Source of the DNA: Spirochaetes bacterium RBG_16_67_19
Lineage (GTDB): Bacteria; Spirochaetota; Spirochaetia; SZUA-6; DRHE01
Assembly (NCBI GenBank): GCA_001829505.1
Contig: MIBK01000167.1
Location: 564-8,225 of the forward strand
Direction of reading: 5' to 3'
DNA: 7,662 bases
A program made the position numbers and the translations under genes. The first letter of the stretch is position 1; every line of letters begins with the position of its first letter. Positions 6,276 through 7,662 of the stretch are shown here, one piece after another. Under the pieces are notes generated by a model. The model did no database searches and had not been told where the DNA came from. It saw only the letters and a program-made list of their open reading frames with translations.

Positions 6276-6670
6276 TAGAAAACGACTCCGCTCTTCAATA
6301 TGATGTTGGCGTAGGGGGTGAACTCCCCGGTGCGCACCACCGCCCGGCAGCCCGCGGTGAGCTGCTTGAAGCGCTCGTGCGCCACGGTCTGGATCGGGGT
6401 CTGGCCCAGCCGGCGCTCGATCTCCCGGTGCATGGCCGGGCTGCGGGCCGGCAGCTCCTCGGCGATCACGGCGCTCTCCACGGCCATTTCCCCGAGGATG
6501 GCCTCCAGCACGGGCAGGAACGCGGGCAGCCCGGGGGCCAGGGCCAGGTCGATCCTCAGGACCCCCGCCGGCACGGGCAGCCCCGCGTCGGCGATGCACA
6601 GGCCGTCCCCGTGGCCCAGCGAAGCAATGACCCGCGCGAGCTCGGGGTGCAGGATGCCGCTCTTCTTCAT
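6275..6670 (-). CDS. rbsD: D-ribose pyranase / RbsD-type sugar mutarotase
   Basis: This 131-residue protein is of the RbsD/FucU family (PF05025) and the same length as Bacillus RbsD. RbsD interconverts pyranose and furanose forms of D-ribose so that a kinase can use it; the protein is a cytoplasmic decamer. The family signatures are complete: LGHGD with catalytic His20, IADAGLPVP with Asp28, VAHERFK with His98, and RTGEFTPYANIIL with Tyr120 and Asn122. It begins MKKSGILHPELA, so the ATG at 6670-6668 is secure although its upstream GGGCGGG is a weak ribosome binding site. It follows the MalG-type permease after 10 bases and precedes a URO-D-family gene by 10 bases. No rbsK, rbsA or rbsC genes are present; the importer is CUT1 type, not the Rbs type. 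The natural substrate here may therefore be another sugar. Confidence 0.93.
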   Translation of the reverse strand: MKKSGILHPELARVIASLGHGDGLCIADAGLPVPAGVLRIDLALAPGLPAFLPVLEAILGEMAVESAVIAEELPARSPAMHREIERRLGQTPIQTVAHERFKQLTAGCRAVVRTGEFTPYANIILKSGVVF

Positions 6671-6680
6671 GGCCCGCCCG

Positions 6681-7580
6681 CTACTTCAGGGCCCCGGCGG
6701 TCAAACCCTTGATCATCTGCTTCTGCAGCACCATGGTGATGGTCATCAGTGGGATCAGGGCCACCACCATCACCGCGCTCATTTGCCCCCACAGGATGCC
6801 CCGGTCCTGGCGGAACCAGGACAGGACCACGGGCAGGGTGGCGCTGGTGGAGTTGGTGAACAGCGAGGCGAACAGGAACTCGGTCCAGGTCAGGAAGATG
6901 CAGAACAGGGCGGTGGCCACGATGCCGGGAAAGGCCAGGGGCAGAAGCACCCGGAACATGACCGTGCCCCGGGAGCCGCCGTCCACCAGCACCGACTCCT
7001 CGATGCTCTTCGGCACCTCGTCGAAGAAGCCCTTCATCATCCAGATCACGAACGGGAGCTGGGTCATCACGTAGATCAGGATCAGTCCCAGGTGCGAGCC
7101 GGTGAGACCGATGCGCCGCATCATCCAGAACAGGGGCACGGCGGTGATGATGGGCGGCATCATCCGGGTGGACAGGATCCAGCCGCTCATGTTCGCGCTG
7201 CCCCGGAACTGGAACCGCGACAGGGCATAGGCGGCCCACACCCCCACCAGCAAGGCCAGCGCGACCGCGCCGCCGATGATGATCAGGCTGTTGACGATGT
7301 TGGGCACCACCGACTCCACCCGGCCGGCCGACTCCTCGATAAAATAGGTGGCCTCGGAAAGCTCGTTGGGATCGATGGTCCAGGGAGCGAAGGCTTCCTT
7401 GTAGTGGAACAGCACGAACTGGTTGGGCAGAAGCTTGGGCGGCATGCGGTAGTATTCCCGCGGGGTCTTGAAGGAGGTCATCAGCATCCAAATCAGCGGG
7501 AAGGCGAAGGCCAGGGAGAAGAAGGCCACCACCAGGTGCAGCCAGACGGTGCGGATGCTCTTTTTTACCCTCTTGTTCAT
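6681..7580 (-). CDS. ABC sugar transporter permease, MalG-like (CUT1)
   Basis: This 299-residue inner-membrane permease is one of the two channel subunits of a CUT1-type carbohydrate importer. It has about six membrane segments (roughly 13-35, 95-120, 135-155, 163-183, 218-240 and 265-287) and the MalG-like N-terminal block FPLIWMLMTSFKTPREYY. The cytoplasmic EAA loop that docks onto the ATPase is clear: about residues 187-220, including KSIEESVLVDGGSR and LPLAFPG. The C-terminus KQMIKGLTAGALK is characteristic of the MalG branch. Residues 60-95 form a longer than usual periplasmic loop. The ATG at 7580-7578 overlaps the upstream permease stop as ATGA and has AGGAG (7589-7593) 8 bases upstream. 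The ATPase and binding protein are not in the window; CUT1 systems often share an ATPase encoded elsewhere. Substrate cannot be read, but the downstream mutarotases imply a monosaccharide or a small glycoside. Confidence 0.94.
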   Translation of the reverse strand: MNKRVKKSIRTVWLHLVVAFFSLAFAFPLIWMLMTSFKTPREYYRMPPKLLPNQFVLFHYKEAFAPWTIDPNELSEATYFIEESAGRVESVVPNIVNSLIIIGGAVALALLVGVWAAYALSRFQFRGSANMSGWILSTRMMPPIITAVPLFWMMRRIGLTGSHLGLILIYVMTQLPFVIWMMKGFFDEVPKSIEESVLVDGGSRGTVMFRVLLPLAFPGIVATALFCIFLTWTEFLFASLFTNSTSATLPVVLSWFRQDRGILWGQMSAVMVVALIPLMTITMVLQKQMIKGLTAGALK

Positions 7581-7662
7581 ACGGCGGACTCCTGGGCGCG
7601 GAACACCTTCAGGAAGAGGAAGGTGATCAGGTAGATGATGATGAAAATGATCCAGGACAGGG
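7577..7662 (-). CDS. ABC sugar transporter permease, MalF-like, C-terminal fragment
   Basis: Only the last 27 residues are visible (codons 7660-7577, TGA at 7579-7577); the gene continues past the right edge. The fragment begins LSWIIFIIIYLITFLFLKVF, a membrane helix ending in a positively charged residue, and finishes RAQESAV. This is how the final helix of a MalF/UgpA-type permease usually ends. The stop overlaps the MalG-like gene's ATG by 4 bases (ATGA), the common gene order for CUT1 importers. The identification rests on hydrophobicity, frame and context, not on motifs, since the EAA loop lies outside the window. Confidence 0.75.
   Translation of the reverse strand, partial: LSWIIFIIIYLITFLFLKVFRAQESAV

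Noticed and set aside
5191..6303. 370-codon + strand open frame opposite the first URO-D-family gene
   Set aside because: Antisense shadow without recognisable domains.
7561..7566. Run of six A on the coding strand at codons 6-7 of the MalG-like permease, a possible slippage site
   Set aside because: Encodes ordinary Lys codons (VKKS) in the expected cytoplasmic tail, and no alternative frame product is visible.
6318..7634. 438-codon + strand open frame opposite rbsD and the permease
   Set aside because: Strongly biased His/Gln/Gly composition, antisense to two unmistakable proteins.
1..7662. Search by eye for CRISPR arrays, tRNA or rRNA genes, insertion sequences, attachment sites and long direct or inverted repeats
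   Set aside because: None seen; the window is nearly gap-free coding sequence, and no noncoding stretch exceeds 17 bases.

Overview
The window is high-GC bacterial DNA (roughly two thirds G+C by eye) and almost entirely coding. The largest gap between genes is 17 bases. Eight complete genes and two partial ones are supported. Nothing here fixes the taxon. High GC, G/C-rich third codon positions, AGGAGG-type ribosome binding sites and a sugar operon carrying several URO-D-family proteins suit a carbohydrate-degrading free-living bacterium, but that placement is inference.

Layout. Bases 1-587 (+) hold the C-terminal half of an M24/creatinase-fold protein. Everything from 584 to the right edge lies on the minus strand and reads as one tightly packed transcription unit that enters from beyond base 7662. 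In transcription order it is: tail of a MalF-type ABC sugar permease (7577-7662); MalG-type permease (6681-7580); RbsD-type pyranase (6275-6670); URO-D/MtaA-family protein 1 (5116-6264); L-rhamnose mutarotase (4766-5098); URO-D/MtaA-family protein 2 with a C-terminal zinc-ribbon-like tail (3426-4769); glutamine-amidotransferase-like protein (2646-3413); xylose/rhamnose-isomerase-like TIM barrel (1674-2645); acyltransferase-3 membrane protein (584-1663). Several junctions overlap or touch (ATGA overlaps at 7577-7580 and 4766-4769, TGA directly followed by GTG at 2648-2643), which suggests translational coupling. The last minus gene and the M24 gene converge with a 4-base overlap of their stops. 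No promoter, tRNA, rRNA, CRISPR array or mobile element was seen.

How the genes may work together. The permeases belong to a CUT1-type sugar importer. Two unrelated mutarotases (RbsD for pyranose/furanose, RhaM for alpha/beta anomers) would prepare a free sugar for the metal-dependent aldose-ketose isomerase, with L-rhamnose or a related deoxy or methylated sugar the best guess. The two URO-D-family proteins lack the haem-pathway active-site arginine motif. They carry His-x-Cys plus a later His where the MtaA-type methyltransferases have His-x-Cys plus Cys, so they could be zinc enzymes, perhaps for methyl transfer. Their presence beside the amidotransferase-like protein is the least explained and most interesting part. 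No kinase, aldolase, substrate-binding protein, ATPase or corrinoid protein is in the window; some presumably lie upstream of 7662 or elsewhere.
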